Source of the DNA: Daedaleopsis sinensis
Lineage: Eukaryota > Basidiomycota > Agaricomycetes > Polyporales > Polyporaceae
DNA length: 64,000 nt
Direction: 5' to 3'
NCBI GenBank assembly: GCA_033807695.1
Contig: CM066306.1
Span: forward strand, 310,001-374,000
Shown here: one piece after another, positions 13,489-25,257 of the stretch
Layout: each line of letters opens with the position of its first letter
Position numbering within the stretch: position 1 is the first letter of the stretch
The notes under the pieces: generated by a model
What the model saw: the letters and a program-made list of their open reading frames with translations, nothing else
What the model was told of the DNA's origin: nothing
Database searches by the model: none
Translations under genes and position numbers: made by a program

Positions 13489-15941
13489 TCAGCACTGCCC
13501 AAGCAGCTTGTTCTTCGGCATCGGCTGCTTGTAATCGTCCACCCAAGTAGTCAGATTCGGGTTCGTGTACGCGTCGATGTACCTGCGTGCGCGCGAAGAC
13601 GCGATTAGCCTCACTCTACCACGTCACACATCCCCTCAGGATGGCGAAATAGTGCGCGATGCGCAGCGGGTGAGAAAATGCACACTCACGTGTCAATGTA
13701 CGCCTTCGTCGGGAAGTCCGGCGGGTCGCACCCGATGTTGAGCGCGGACGGATCCTGGTAGACGCGGATCCAGTCGACGCGCATCGTCGCCGGGAACGTG
13801 AGGTGTTCCACGTCGACAAAGCCGAAGTTCTTGGACATGCCGAGGTTCATGATGAGGTACTGTAAGTTTTATAGGGCGTGCGAGAGTCAGATATTGGGGT
13901 CGGTGTCATTCTGCGGTAGCAGGCACACGCACCATAGGCTCTTGCGGGATCGGCCTGTCGCTGATTTCTGCAATGGAGTCGGGGCCTACCCCTGGCTGAT
14001 TGATCGTCCAGGCGACCTTTCCGTCGTTGATCCAAGAGATGTACTGAAATGGATGTCAGACGAGCATCGCGGCGAAGTGTAGTTCAAACTTACGGCGTCA
14101 CCGAACCCAGGTTTGTACTGGAAGCCATATGTTGCGTATTGGAAACCAGTCAGCTCGTACGCTTCCTGGTCTGCATTTGCGAAGGAAACAAAGTCAGCGA
14201 GTCGAACAATACAGGTGCTGAATGGTGGGTACATACTCGTCTTTGAAACGACTGACGTCGCCTGCTGGTAGACGCCACCCGTGTAGGTGTTGAGTATGCT
14301 GATGGTGGGATCCTCCAAAATGAAATTGTCCGAGTTGTTGTTCCACGTATACTGGTAGTTGAACGGCTAGAGGATAAAGACGTCGATGTTGAGCGCAAGG
14401 TCGTAAAGGACACTGAATGCTTACCGCCCATTGCCCGGACTGCGACACCGCACCGAAGTCACCACCCTTAGATCCGCTGATCTGGAGGTATCTCCTGAGC
14501 AACTACCCGCGTAAACCAGGAAGATGCTTCACTCACCTGCGCCTCGAACATGTCGATCTCTGGCGCCGCTCGGCCGACGTACTCGCCGTTCTGATGAATA
14601 GGGCCGGGGTGAGACTCGCCAGGGCACGTGCAGCGCGAAAGCCGCTGCCCAGGCTGGTAGGAGAGCGCGCCGCCGTTCGCCTCGTCGTTGTCCACCGTCG
14701 CAGCGATCGGGAGCCCGTTGACAGTCTGGTTCGGGGCAGTGCCGACGTCGCATGCATCGTACGTGAACGGCCACTGTCCGCCCGATAATCACATGGTGTC
14801 CAGATGCCAACACGAGAGGACGTGAGCTACCGCGATGTGGCGAGCGATAGATGCTGCAGGACGCACCATGCCGTCGAGCGACGCGCCGTAACCCGCACGT
14901 CCTAGATTGCCCATCGCCCACACCGCCGGCCAGAGCCCGTGGATGTTGGTCGTGCCGGGGAGCATCACGGACGCCTCGAAGAGCCCGCCAGTGAAGCAGA
15001 ACTTGTTCCACGTGGACATCATCCCGCCCATGTAGTCTAGATCATGGTTCGGCTTCTGGAGCAACTGGACCTCGAGCGAGCCGTTGCGCGTCGTGATCGT
15101 CGACGGGTCGTACCACTCGAGATTGTTCGTCGACCAGTAGTGTAGGTCAACCGCCTCCCAGTACGGGTCCTCGCCCGGGTAGAATGTCCGTCCCTCTTGG
15201 TTGAACTCGTCCGAGAAGACGAGCTGCCAGGTCTTGCCCGTGCGGTAGTCCTTCTTTTGGTGGAGCTCGATTGGGGTGTCCTTGTCAATGAGCCCCCAGT
15301 TGCCGGGGATGTCGGGGACCTGGCCGGTGCTGTTGGTCCCGCCGAAATTGAAGCCCCCGAGGAAGGACAGCTCGTGTCGCTGAAAATAGGTTATGAGCGG
15401 GTAGCCGGCGCTGTGGCGTGGTCATGCCGGTCAGACTGAGAGCTACACCTCGAGGAAGAGAATCACGCACAAAAGGGTTATGATCCCAGTAGCCAATATG
15501 AAGATAGCACCCAAGTTTGTGATACCGCGCCAAGTCATCCAACTCCCGCCGCCGTCTCCTTTCCTGTCTCGAACGGGATCGGGGTTGTGTAGCTTGTCAT
15601 CGTCTTCGGGACCATTGGAGTATTGTGGATCTAGTGGTAGGTGATACTGGGGACAGCACAAGAAGCGTCAATACTCGCTTCGAACTCACCGTGGGGCCGA
15701 ATACTATACCTTCTCGGCAAGTGATGCATGAGCGGAGTCACTCAGGCTTGATGAGATCTACACCATTGGGCTTAGGGATACTTCAGAAATTTCAAAGGAT
15801 AGCTCGGAGACTTACGGCGACGGAGGAAGGGTTTGGAGTCCAGCTAACCCCAGGAGGCCCTCTTGAGTTTATCGACTGTGAGGATGCGTACGGCCGTTCA
15901 TTTGGTGAGAGAAAGCTCCGCGACGAAGATCTCGAGTCCAT
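13489..15941 (-). CDS. KRE6/SKN1-type GH16 beta-glucan synthesis protein (copy A)
   Basis: Type II membrane protein of the secretory pathway. In yeast, KRE6/SKN1 proteins are needed for beta-1,6-glucan of the wall. Start ATG at 15941-15939 (MDSRSSSRSF). A short Ser-rich cytosolic region ends SLAEK, then YHLPLDPQYSNGPEDDD and [10 protein letters not shown]. One membrane helix (ITNLGAIFILATGIITLLCV) is followed by the lumenal GH16-like domain: [31 protein letters not shown] and [14 protein letters not shown]. The catalytic motif is EIDMFEAQ (E-x-D-x-x-E). The C-terminus is WVDDYKQPMPKNKLLGQC with stop at 13489-13491. Many short introns, all in phase where checked. Its paralog lies directly upstream on the same strand. 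Confidence 0.9.
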
Positions 15942-17795
15942 GTCTGCGCTCGGCGTAGAGATAGCAGGAAATTCTCTCTGCGAGCGCGCCTGGGGACCGA
16001 GACGAGTGTGCTGCTTGGGGGAGTCTAGTAGAGACAGTAGGGAAAGTAAAGAGTGGAAGGGGGAGAGAACAAGGAGGAAGGTGGCACCGTGGGCGTGATC
16101 CTGCTAGAATGGAGCTGATCTTGTATGTTCTAGCGCTGTTGCCAACTGGACATCGTGACCTTCGCACGGAGGTTGCGGGTGGAGCCACTGTACAGTAGTA
16201 AGCTGTAGTAAGTACTACTTAGCCTTCGATCGCGTCGCGACGAAGAGCACAGGCGGCTACAGGCCGATGGAGCATCTCCGCGCGGCAAGCTGGTCGGGTT
16301 CGTGATCATTGATGACAAGAATTTGAATCAATGAATCTGATGGTCGTCCCCAGGACGTTTATGTAAACACCTACGCGTCGTCCACCTAATTAGTACTGCG
16401 GTCTACTGCGGTCTGCGACGAAATTGACCTTTAGTTGTTGAAACTTGACGGTATTAGCCCTTATCAGCCTGGTACTGGCATGGTATAAGCTATAGTCACA
16501 GTGCTTCTCGTCGCCGTTCATTCTGCGACCTGCTCGGTGGAAGCGCAAAGCAATAATGTGCAAGTAGGCACTGTTGGTGTCGCGAGGCGAGGAGTCACGC
16601 ACTCCCGAAAACCAGGCGAAGCCGCGAATGTCATGATGACGGCGGATGCTCATATCTACTGGAAAAATACTGTAGCGTGATGCTTAGGAGTACTTACAAC
16701 ATAGTCGATAGATTGTCAACGGATGGTGCCTGTACGTAAATTAAACAGCGCTCACCTTAAGCTTCTGGCAAATAGCATGGTGCCAACCTGGTGCCAACTG
16801 TACGACGCTTCTCGGTATACTTAGTAGGACCGTCGGAATAACTAGAGGAGAGATTGAGAACTCATCAATCGCAGCTTCAAGAGCGTTGACGGAATTTCGG
16901 CATCTCCAGAGTAAGTATGACCTCGCTACGATGAGCGGCGAAATGTAGCGGCCCAACGACGAGCAAATGGACGCTTGAAACAATTAGATGCACTTGCATG
17001 CACCTGAACACTTGTATGGAAAGTAACAGGCACTGAATGCAGCGAGTGTGGTAGAAAGCATATCTCACCGATGCCCCATGTTACATGCAACGCATATTTG
17101 CCCCCTCCTACACCCCTCACGTACTCATATGGTCTCCCGCGGTTCTCCAACGTTTCACTCTCGACTCGTCCCATTTGCGTAAGTGTTGAGTAGTTCGACA
17201 CCGTGACCTCCCTTGTCATGTCGCGCTGCTTGACTCGCTCGCGGGTCAGATTCGGTCGTGACTAGATGCAGAGCAAGGTAGGTGTTGCAATGGCAATAGC
17301 TCGTTGTTCCAGAGAGTGGAGATCGTGGTCTTCATCTTCATAAGTGGCGACGAAGTCGCGAAGGAGCGCTGCACACAGACGGCGCGATGGTGGTATCGAA
17401 CCAAGAAGGATTCTGAGCGCTTACTACCATTGAGCTCCATATACGGACGGTACTACCAAGGTACTACTTACACCTTGCTTGAGACCCTAATAGTCACTAA
17501 TCATGCATAACACGTCTTACAATAGGTCGAGGCACTCAACTTGCGGGACGAGAATTAGCCTAGGTAGTATACTCGTAACCGTCGACCCATTGACACATAG
17601 ATAACTGTTCCTTGGAGAGACCTGGCCGTGGACCGTCGGATATGATTTCCATGGTATACAATTTCAAGCAGGAGCATAGTAACAACTTGAAAGCAAAAAC
17701 CCACCCGCTTCGTGCTAGAAGCGTAGCTGTACAGCGTACGGCACCAATATTATCATGAGAATACAACATTCCGCGAAAAGAAGACAGCCCGACGA
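15942..17795. other. Intergenic, 1.85 kb between the two KRE6-like genes
   Basis: Holds the promoter of copy A at its left end and the 3' flank of copy B at its right end. Open frames here are short, unspliced and resemble nothing known. No repeat or mobile element was recognised by eye. Confidence 0.4.
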
Positions 17796-20134
17796 TCAAC
17801 ACTGTCCGAGGAACCGATTCTTCGGTATCTCCTGGTGATAGTCGTCTACCCATGTCGTCAGGAGCGGGTTATAGTATGCCTCTTTGTATCTGTGCACGTC
17901 GTCAGAGTCAGCCGCTGTAAAAATCGAGGAGACATTCAAAAAGCTCGGACTTACGTGTCGATATACGCCTGCGTCGGAAAGTCCGAGGGGTCGCACCCGA
18001 TGTTCGGCGCGTCCGGATCTTGGTACACTCGCACCCAGTCGATGCGCATCGTCGCAGGGAACGTTAGGTGCTCGAAGTCGACGAAGCCGAAGGCCTCAGA
18101 TATTCCGAGGTTCATGAGGAGGTACTGCACGAGATCGGGTGAGACTCGGACTTTGCTACCGACGTTCCCACTCACCAGGGGCTCTTGTGGGACGGCGCGG
18201 TCGCTGATTTGCGAGATCGAGTCAGGCCCCATCCCTGGCTGGGTGAGGGTCCACGCGAGCTTCCCGTCGTTGATCCAGGAGATGTACTGCAAGAAGTTAT
18301 GTGAGCGACGGTGTTGCACGCGCGAAGCTGATACCGAGCGACTCACGGCATCTCCGAACCCGGGCTTATACTGGAAGCCGTATACCGCATACTGGTAGCC
18401 AGTCAGTTCGTACGCTTCTTGGTCTGGTTTGTAGAAGTGCCCGAGTTAGTTTCGCAAAAAGGTCGTACTGTGGAATGTGCGCACTCGTTGCGGAGACGAC
18501 GGACGTCGCCTGCTGGTAGACACCTCCCTTGTACTTGTTCAGGTTACTGATGGTCGGGTCCTCGATTAACAGAGTGTCGCTGTTATTGTTGAACTGGTAC
18601 TGGTAGTTGAATGGCTATCGGAAACATAGTTAGCACTCCGTGAGAACATGACGTCTTAGATGCAGTGCCCACCGCCCACTGGCCGGACTGGGAAACGGCC
18701 CCATATTTGTTGCCCATTGGGGATCCCCCGATCTAGTGGACCAGAGTCGCTCAATGTGAGTTCCCAACACACGTGAGGACTATCCTCACCTGAGCCTCAA
18801 ATATATCGATCTCGGGCGCGGACCGGCCCACATACTCTCCGGTCTTCGCGCGTACGGGTCCTGGATGTGACTCTCCCGGACAAGTGCAACGGGAGAGCCT
18901 TTGGCCAGGTTGGTATGAGAGCGCTCCGTCGTGGAACTCGTCGTTGTCGACTGTTGCAGCAACCGGCTCCCCCAAGTACGTCTGGTTAGCCACAGTTCCG
19001 ACGTCGCATGCGTCGTACGAGTATGGCCACTATTTTTCCGTCCGTCAGTTCGAGCCTACCCTTGAAGTCGAAACTCACGCACCATGCCGTCAAGCGACGC
19101 ACCGTAGCCCGCGCGTCCCAGGTTGCCCATCGCCCACACCGCAGGCCAGAGCCCGTGGATGTTATTCGACCCGGGGAGCATGACCGCCGCCTCGACCAGC
19201 CCGCCAGTGAAGCAGAACTTGTTCCATGTCGAGATCATCCCGCCCATGTAGTCCAGGTCATGGTTCGGCTTCTTCAGCAGTTGTATCTCGAGCGAGCCGT
19301 TGCGCGTCATGATCGTCGACGGGTCGTACCACTCGAGGTTCCCCGTAGCCCAGTAGTGCAGGTCGACTGCCTCCCAGTACGGGTCGTCTCCAGGGTAGAA
19401 GGAACGGCCCTCGACATTGAACTCGTCTGAGAAGATGAGCTGCCAGGTCTTGCCCGTGCGGTAGTCCTGCTTTTGGTGGAGCTCGATTGGGGTGTCCTTG
19501 TCGATGAGCCCCCAATTGCCAGGGATGTCGGGGACCTGGCCAGTCTCGTTCGTGCCGCCCAGGTTGAAGCCGCCGAGGAAGGACAGCTTGGGAGTAGTGA
19601 AAAAGGTGATAAGGGGGTACCCGCCGCTGTGAGCGGGTGAGCGGACTGTGCGTGCGTAGAATCTCAACATGGAGCGTGAACGTACAAGAGGGCGACTATC
19701 CCGCCGAAGATGAGGGCGATCGTGCCGAGGTTCACAAGACCGCGAGTGGTGCATAGAGTACCGCCTCCGTCGCGCTTCTTGTCCCTAACGGGGTCCGGGT
19801 TGTGCAACCTGTCGTCATCCTCGGGGCCTGTATATTGACCGAGGGGGTTCATTGACATGCCTAGGTACTGCGAACGGAGCCTGGTTCGTGATGCACGTCT
19901 GCTACATGAATTCGCTGCGTACCTTTTCCGAGTAGGATTCATGTCTTGAATCCACGATCGACGATAACTGCGACCAGTAGAAGTTCAGACATCATATTGG
20001 ATGGCCGAAAGAATTATGCTCACGTGAGTGGCGGTAGCAGCAGAGCCCCATCTGACTCCCGGAGGACGTCTTTCGACGGACACCTTTGGCTCCTGGGCTT
20101 GGAGGAGACTCGGCGCGGCGGTGTAGCGGCTCAT
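17796..20134 (-). CDS. KRE6/SKN1-type GH16 beta-glucan synthesis protein (copy B)
   Basis: Tandem paralog of copy A with the same domain order and most of the same introns. Start ATG 20134-20132 ([17 protein letters not shown]). Cytosolic exons end SRHESYSEK, then [19 protein letters not shown] and [10 protein letters not shown]. The membrane helix is [20 protein letters not shown]. The GH16 domain has [43 protein letters not shown] and the catalytic E-x-D-x-x-E motif EIDIFEAQ. The C-terminus is [18 protein letters not shown] with stop at 17796-17798. Both active-site glutamates and the aspartate are kept, so it looks functional. The N-terminal cytosolic tails of A and B differ most, which may mean different sorting. 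Confidence 0.9.
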
Positions 20135-21039
20135 ACTACTGAGATTGTCAAGCCACGCTCGGGTCGAACGATTCTCGTACGCAGGAGGAGAGGCGGTCAG
20201 AAATAATGATAAAGCGTAATAGCTTGCTGGAAGAAACGAGCGGAAGGGTGGTCGAGGTTGTAGTGCGGTCGGGGGCCAGAAAGGCTGCGTAGCTACCAGG
20301 ATCGCTCATCTTGTACTTGGAGTTTGGAAAGCCCGGCCCTGCCACCGAATGGTCTATCATTCCCGCTCGCCGTCTGAGTTGATCCCACGCGGCACAAGTA
20401 CGTGATGGCTCACGCTCTAAAGGCGGGCACGGGGGACCGAGTGCGAGCGCTGCTGTCTGGAAGCGTAGAAGCACGATCAACGGTTGTGACCCACCGATAC
20501 CGCGTACCATGGGAGCAATTAACACCCGGCCCGGCTTTGCGGTTGGACAGTTGGAAATTGCATCCCACTGAGCCTTATGGGGGACAGCGAGCACTGCCTT
20601 TTTGATGAGATTTGGCCACTGGCACAGACTGGCACTCGGCGCTCGCCCCGTTTCGCATAGCAATCCGGGAAGATTGAGGCACGGACAACACAGACTCGGA
20701 TCCGATGGATTCAAGCTTCTCACCTGTTCAAGCGACTACGCATAATAGCAACCGTGACGACTAGCAAAGGTTCATATGGTCACATCTGCAAGGTTGAATA
20801 GCATAGGTACGCACTATCCCCGTAGTATCGATAATCGTTATCACCGGCGTGGGGTTTTAAAGGTTTGCGGAGTGAGATTGTACACATGCTGATCTGCTAT
20901 GTATTCGGTGTGGTACGCTTGCAAGTGTGTGGTTGTTCTCCGAAGGGGTGCCCAGCGATCGTTCGAAACCTATATCATTAGAAGAACATACCGTACAAGT
21001 ACAAACCGATACCAAACCATCGACAGAACCCTGGGCAAT
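20135..21039. other. Intergenic; promoter of KRE6-like copy B and 3' flank of next regulator
   Basis: The left part is the upstream region of copy B. An open frame on the minus strand at 20148-20723 has no ATG-supported model and no recognised motif. No repeat was recognised. Confidence 0.4.
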
Positions 21040-24000
21040 CTACGATGCCGCAGATTTCGAACCGGTTCCTCCTGTTCCGAAGGAGCCTGAGGTCTGACGA
21101 TAGTCATCCCACGTGAGCCTGCATAGCAAGCCTCGAACCGTCAGTCACGATCGCATAAAGTCAGTATAGCCACTGCTTACCCTCCCATACCCAACATATC
21201 CCCCGATACCGGTGATCCCCATACCATGCCGTCGCCGCCACCGCTGCCGGTGCCCATGGCAACGGGCACGTCATCCGCAAGCCACTGAGTAAAGTCCAAC
21301 AGCGGGTCCGTATCGCCGTCAAAAGTCGACGCGGAGCCCGTATCTGCTATCGCGCTCGCATTCGCACCGGCCCCGAAATTAAATGGGGGGGTATCCGTTG
21401 CGGATGTCGAGCCTTCGACAGCCTGCTCCGCCGAGTCCAACGAAGAGCGCGCGGCGTCTGACAGCGCTTGAGGCTCGATGTTGGGGAATATGATGGAGAG
21501 TGTCCTGAAGAGGTCGTCGTACCCTCCCTCGAGACTGTCGGGGACAAGTGGATAGTTGCTGACGCCGTTATCCGTTTGCGACGTAAATGATGACCCGGCA
21601 GTGGGTGCAGGCACACCGTTGCTCTGCTGTTGGAAGGCCTCCGGCCGGAGCGCGCGCTTGTCCCGACGCAGGGGCAGCTGCCATAGTGGCGCCGACGTGA
21701 ACTGTATATCTGTCTCGCTTTCGCTCTCGCTTCCATGGGGTAGGGGCGGCTGGGGTGTTCCCTCGGGGATATCTCCAGTGGCGGAGCGGGGCATCGGGCA
21801 CAACAGCAAGGGGAAGAAGGCGGAATCGTCGAGATCCTGGCAGAAGGTCCGTGGAACTTGTGCGTTCGCCGCATCCTCCTCTAGAGAGATGTGGAGGTTC
21901 TCTAGCGCAGTGACCATGAGTTCGCCAATGTCGGCGGGGGCGTAGCCTGCGTTTGTGGTGGATGGAGGTGGCGGGAACTTAACGGAAATCAGTGCGTTCA
22001 GGACCGCTCTGCAACAAACGTCGACAGTCAATATCCGGAATGGTCCGGCTAGCGAAAGTAATACCTAATCTTCCGCGCAGAGGTGATCCTATATTACGCT
22101 GATGAGCAAGCTGAGCGAAAAGAACATTGTCAACTGCATACACCTACTCGGACTCCATCAATCTCAGCATGCTCAAGCAACGATGTATGTCGGTCCAAAG
22201 AGCTTGCGTTTGACTCTCTGATGGTCTTGCACTCCATAAGTTGATAAGCAGAGTAACACATGCCGTAGCTAATGGCATCTGCAATGGCATTGGTGTCAAC
22301 GGGCAGAGCAGTGTTCTCGTCCGCCGATACTGCGCATCAAGCACAGACACGCACGCCCTTGCTGCACTCGTGCATATAGTGAGCGATGGGAAAGGAAGCA
22401 TATGAGGACTGCGGCCCTTTCGGGGAATGAACGGACGGTGTACCGCAATCTGTACGAGATTATAATGGACATGGAGCCGGGTTGACTGGTCGAAGAATTC
22501 CATATCACTACCGGTTGGTTCCCAACGTACTTGATAGTGTCGTGTCAGATTGTTGTAGAAGACGTATTATCGACGGGTACTCACAATGTACAGGGACACT
22601 GCTGATCCATTTGTTGAGAGCGGAGTCGAGCTCTGTTACGACCTCCTGTTTCCACTCAGCGCCAACAAATCCGAATAGGAGTTTCGAGTTGTTGATGGTG
22701 TACTACCAGAGGTGGACATTGGTTGGGACCGGTCACAGTATGATATATGACTTACAATCGTGCGAGATGTAAAGTCGAGAATTCTCGTCAGGCGAGCGAA
22801 ATGGTTCGCGAAAGCTATCTTGGACGGCACTTCCGTAGGTTGATGGGATATCATGTCCGAGCCCGAGGGAGACCAGTACTCATCGTCGCACTCAGTCATG
22901 GAGTCTACGTCGAAGCTGATACAATGCGTCAGCCATGGTCAAAGAATCAGGATAGATGTTCGTAGAGAACCTACTCCTCGTCATGCAACGAACTAGGCCT
23001 GCCTATCGCAAAGCTGGTCAATCGGTCGATGATCATTAAGACCCTGTAATTCCAAGAGATCATCATCACGAGACCCAAACGCGAAGCGGTAGTTGGGTGA
23101 AGCCTACCAGAATGCGCGTTTCCACAGTTCCTGCTCGAGGACCGCTGGCGTGCTGTACATCTTCTTGCGATGTGCGCCGATATCCTGAGCCATTCGTATG
23201 CCTAAAGAGGCGAATATCCAACCGCCTGCGTGGGGGCCTGCGCAGTTCAGCCAGGCCGCCATGAGCTATCAGAGATATACGGTTTAGTAGGTGAGCAAAG
23301 GACATCGATGAGATCAGGACGCACAGCGCAGACTTGGACATCATGCAATTGTGGTCGGCTGAAAACACGACATGGTTCGTACCTGACCTGCTCGAACCAC
23401 TCTCGCCCTCTGCTTCCGACACTGAGCTCCTCTGGGATGTTCCGCGGACCATCAGTCCAGATACTCCCTATTGCGCAGACTAGGAGGACAATTGCGGCAC
23501 ACTCTCGGTCGCGAAGATAAAGGCCAGTCTCGATGTCTTTCTCCAACGTAGGTCGATGCAGAAGTGGCAGGTAGAGATTGAAGTGAGCAAAGTAGGATTC
23601 GATGAGCTTGCGCAGCAATTCTGGGTCCGGGAAGTGGGTAGGCGATGTGAGTTGACGATCCAGGGGGCGCTGAAAACATAATGATAAGGACAATCCAGAG
23701 AGAGTTTATAGTCGCGAAATGCCTCACAGGCAAGTTGAGGTTATAAACTGGCGTAGGATGCTCGAGAAACGAGTGAGGCTTTGGCTCCCTGAGAGCAATG
23801 AGCCGTATGAGGAGGTCTTTGCTGCTAGACTTGCCATGGTAGGCAAACGGGCTACCCATCTTGAAGAAGTCCTCAAGCTCGCCATCGCTCACTTCTTCCT
23901 CTTCCCCTTCGATTGCATGTCCACGAGGACCAGAGAATGCTGATTGAGACAGCATTCTCGCTGTGCGTGTCAGATGTGCCCGAAGGACGCGTTTCTCTGA

Positions 24001-24381
24001 GCGATCTCGCGCCGCGTCTGGTGCCGTGGAACTCGATTGCACCTAGTATAAACATGAGCTCAGTGTTCTAGCTTCAAGCTTCAGCTATCATCCGTACCTT
24101 TCCCACCAAAAGTTCCATCCTCCGCACCCGATCTTCTAGGGCTTCGACGTAGCTGATCGAGAACCGGTCATTGATAGGTCATGACCATCCGAACGCGAAC
24201 GCGCACGGTGATCAGGCACAGACTCACCTCCCCGTTGAATGCGTCTGTAAGATGTACTTCAACTAACATTTCAGACAGGAGCAATCGAACGACGATACCT
24301 TTTCAGTAGGACTGCAAACGCACTGTGGAGGACGCGCTGCACAACGACAGCAGCGTTTGCTCGACCCATTTGCTGTGTCGC
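21040..24381 (-). CDS. Fungal_trans regulator, second subfamily, DNA-binding domain incomplete as read
   Basis: Regulator of the same superfamily as copies 1 and 2 but closer to the gene at 25258-29279. The first exon I can place starts at 24381 and gives the second zinc half-site: after a split Cys codon and nine residues, CCRCAARPPQC. A 17-nt linker exon (THSTG) and the coiled coil SYVEALEDRVRRMELLVGK follow. The Fungal_trans core is intact: YFAHFNLYLPLLHRPTL, VLLVCAIGSIWTDG, LGIRMAQDIGAHRKKMY and CTSAARACVSVLDAQYRRT. The last exon joins as GLTWDDYRQTSGSFGTGG with stop at 21040-21042. The exon carrying the first C-x2-C half-site and the start could not be found upstream; near 24690 a frame has Arg where a Cys would be expected. 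Either a small exon escaped detection or the zinc cluster is broken. Confidence 0.75.
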
Positions 24382-25257
24382 CTGATAGGAGTCAATGTCC
24401 CGACACTCGTGAACATTGGGCAGAAAGACATTGTTCAAGTATTGCTCACTAGCATCTAGACCTGTGGCTCAATCAGCGAGATCATTTGGGTACATTCGGA
24501 AAGTTGCACTGACCCTGTCGTTTTTTGCCGCTAGAAACCAGGCCACCACGTATATGTCTCTTGGCTGGAAAGCCCGCGGGTTGGTCTTCATGCATTGGCA
24601 TAATCTATTGCCAAAACTGAGCGATATCTCAGCACGTGTGATGGGTGACTATATGCGCAACACACTAACCGAAGTGGTAGAAGTAGTGGGTCAAGGTGTA
24701 GTAGAGAGAGGCGCCTGCATCCGCTACGCGTCATTGATCGGCGGCGTATTCCAAGCACTGCCACATCAATACAAACCAATTCAAAACGAAGTATCGGTCG
24801 ACTGATGAATCGATGGCGGTCTGACGTCTGCTTATTATGACTTATAAGTACTGAAAAAATCTCAGGCGGCGAGTGCAGCTAATGAATAGAGAAAAGATAA
24901 GTACACAATTCAGATCAGCCTTGGAGGACAGTGCACAGTCTGGGAACGATTCGTTAGGTCAAATAGTTGTGAGTGAGTAAGTATTGTAAAGAACTTCTTG
25001 AAGAGGAGGAAGAGAGTTTCGGCAGTAAGTACTAAGGGACGCGCGACGCGCGTACGCTAGACGTACATATTTGAATTCAGCCGAGGCAACGAAGTACATA
25101 TCCAAGATCCATCTACTAACCAAATCAATTGTTTATACCCTAGCTTGGAGAACGGTGAGGATTGTTGTATGCAACTCAAAGGCAGCCAAGTCATAGAATA
25201 CACCCGACGTCCGCACTAGCTATCTATCTCTGTAGCTGTCTTCTATACACCTCCGTC
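24382..25257. other. Upstream region of the regulator; missing first exon expected here
   Basis: Should hold the start and first zinc half-site of the preceding regulator, but I cannot identify them. A GC-rich alternating stretch (acgcgcgacgcgcgtacg) lies at about 25038-25055. No other gene seen. Confidence 0.35.

Noticed and set aside
20148..20723. 191-codon minus-strand frame upstream of KRE6-like copy B
   Set aside because: No conserved motif, no splice support, and it occupies the promoter of the KRE6-like gene.
25038..25055. acgcgcgacgcgcgtacg as an operator
   Set aside because: Imperfect symmetry in GC-rich alternating sequence; no second copy or context to support a role.
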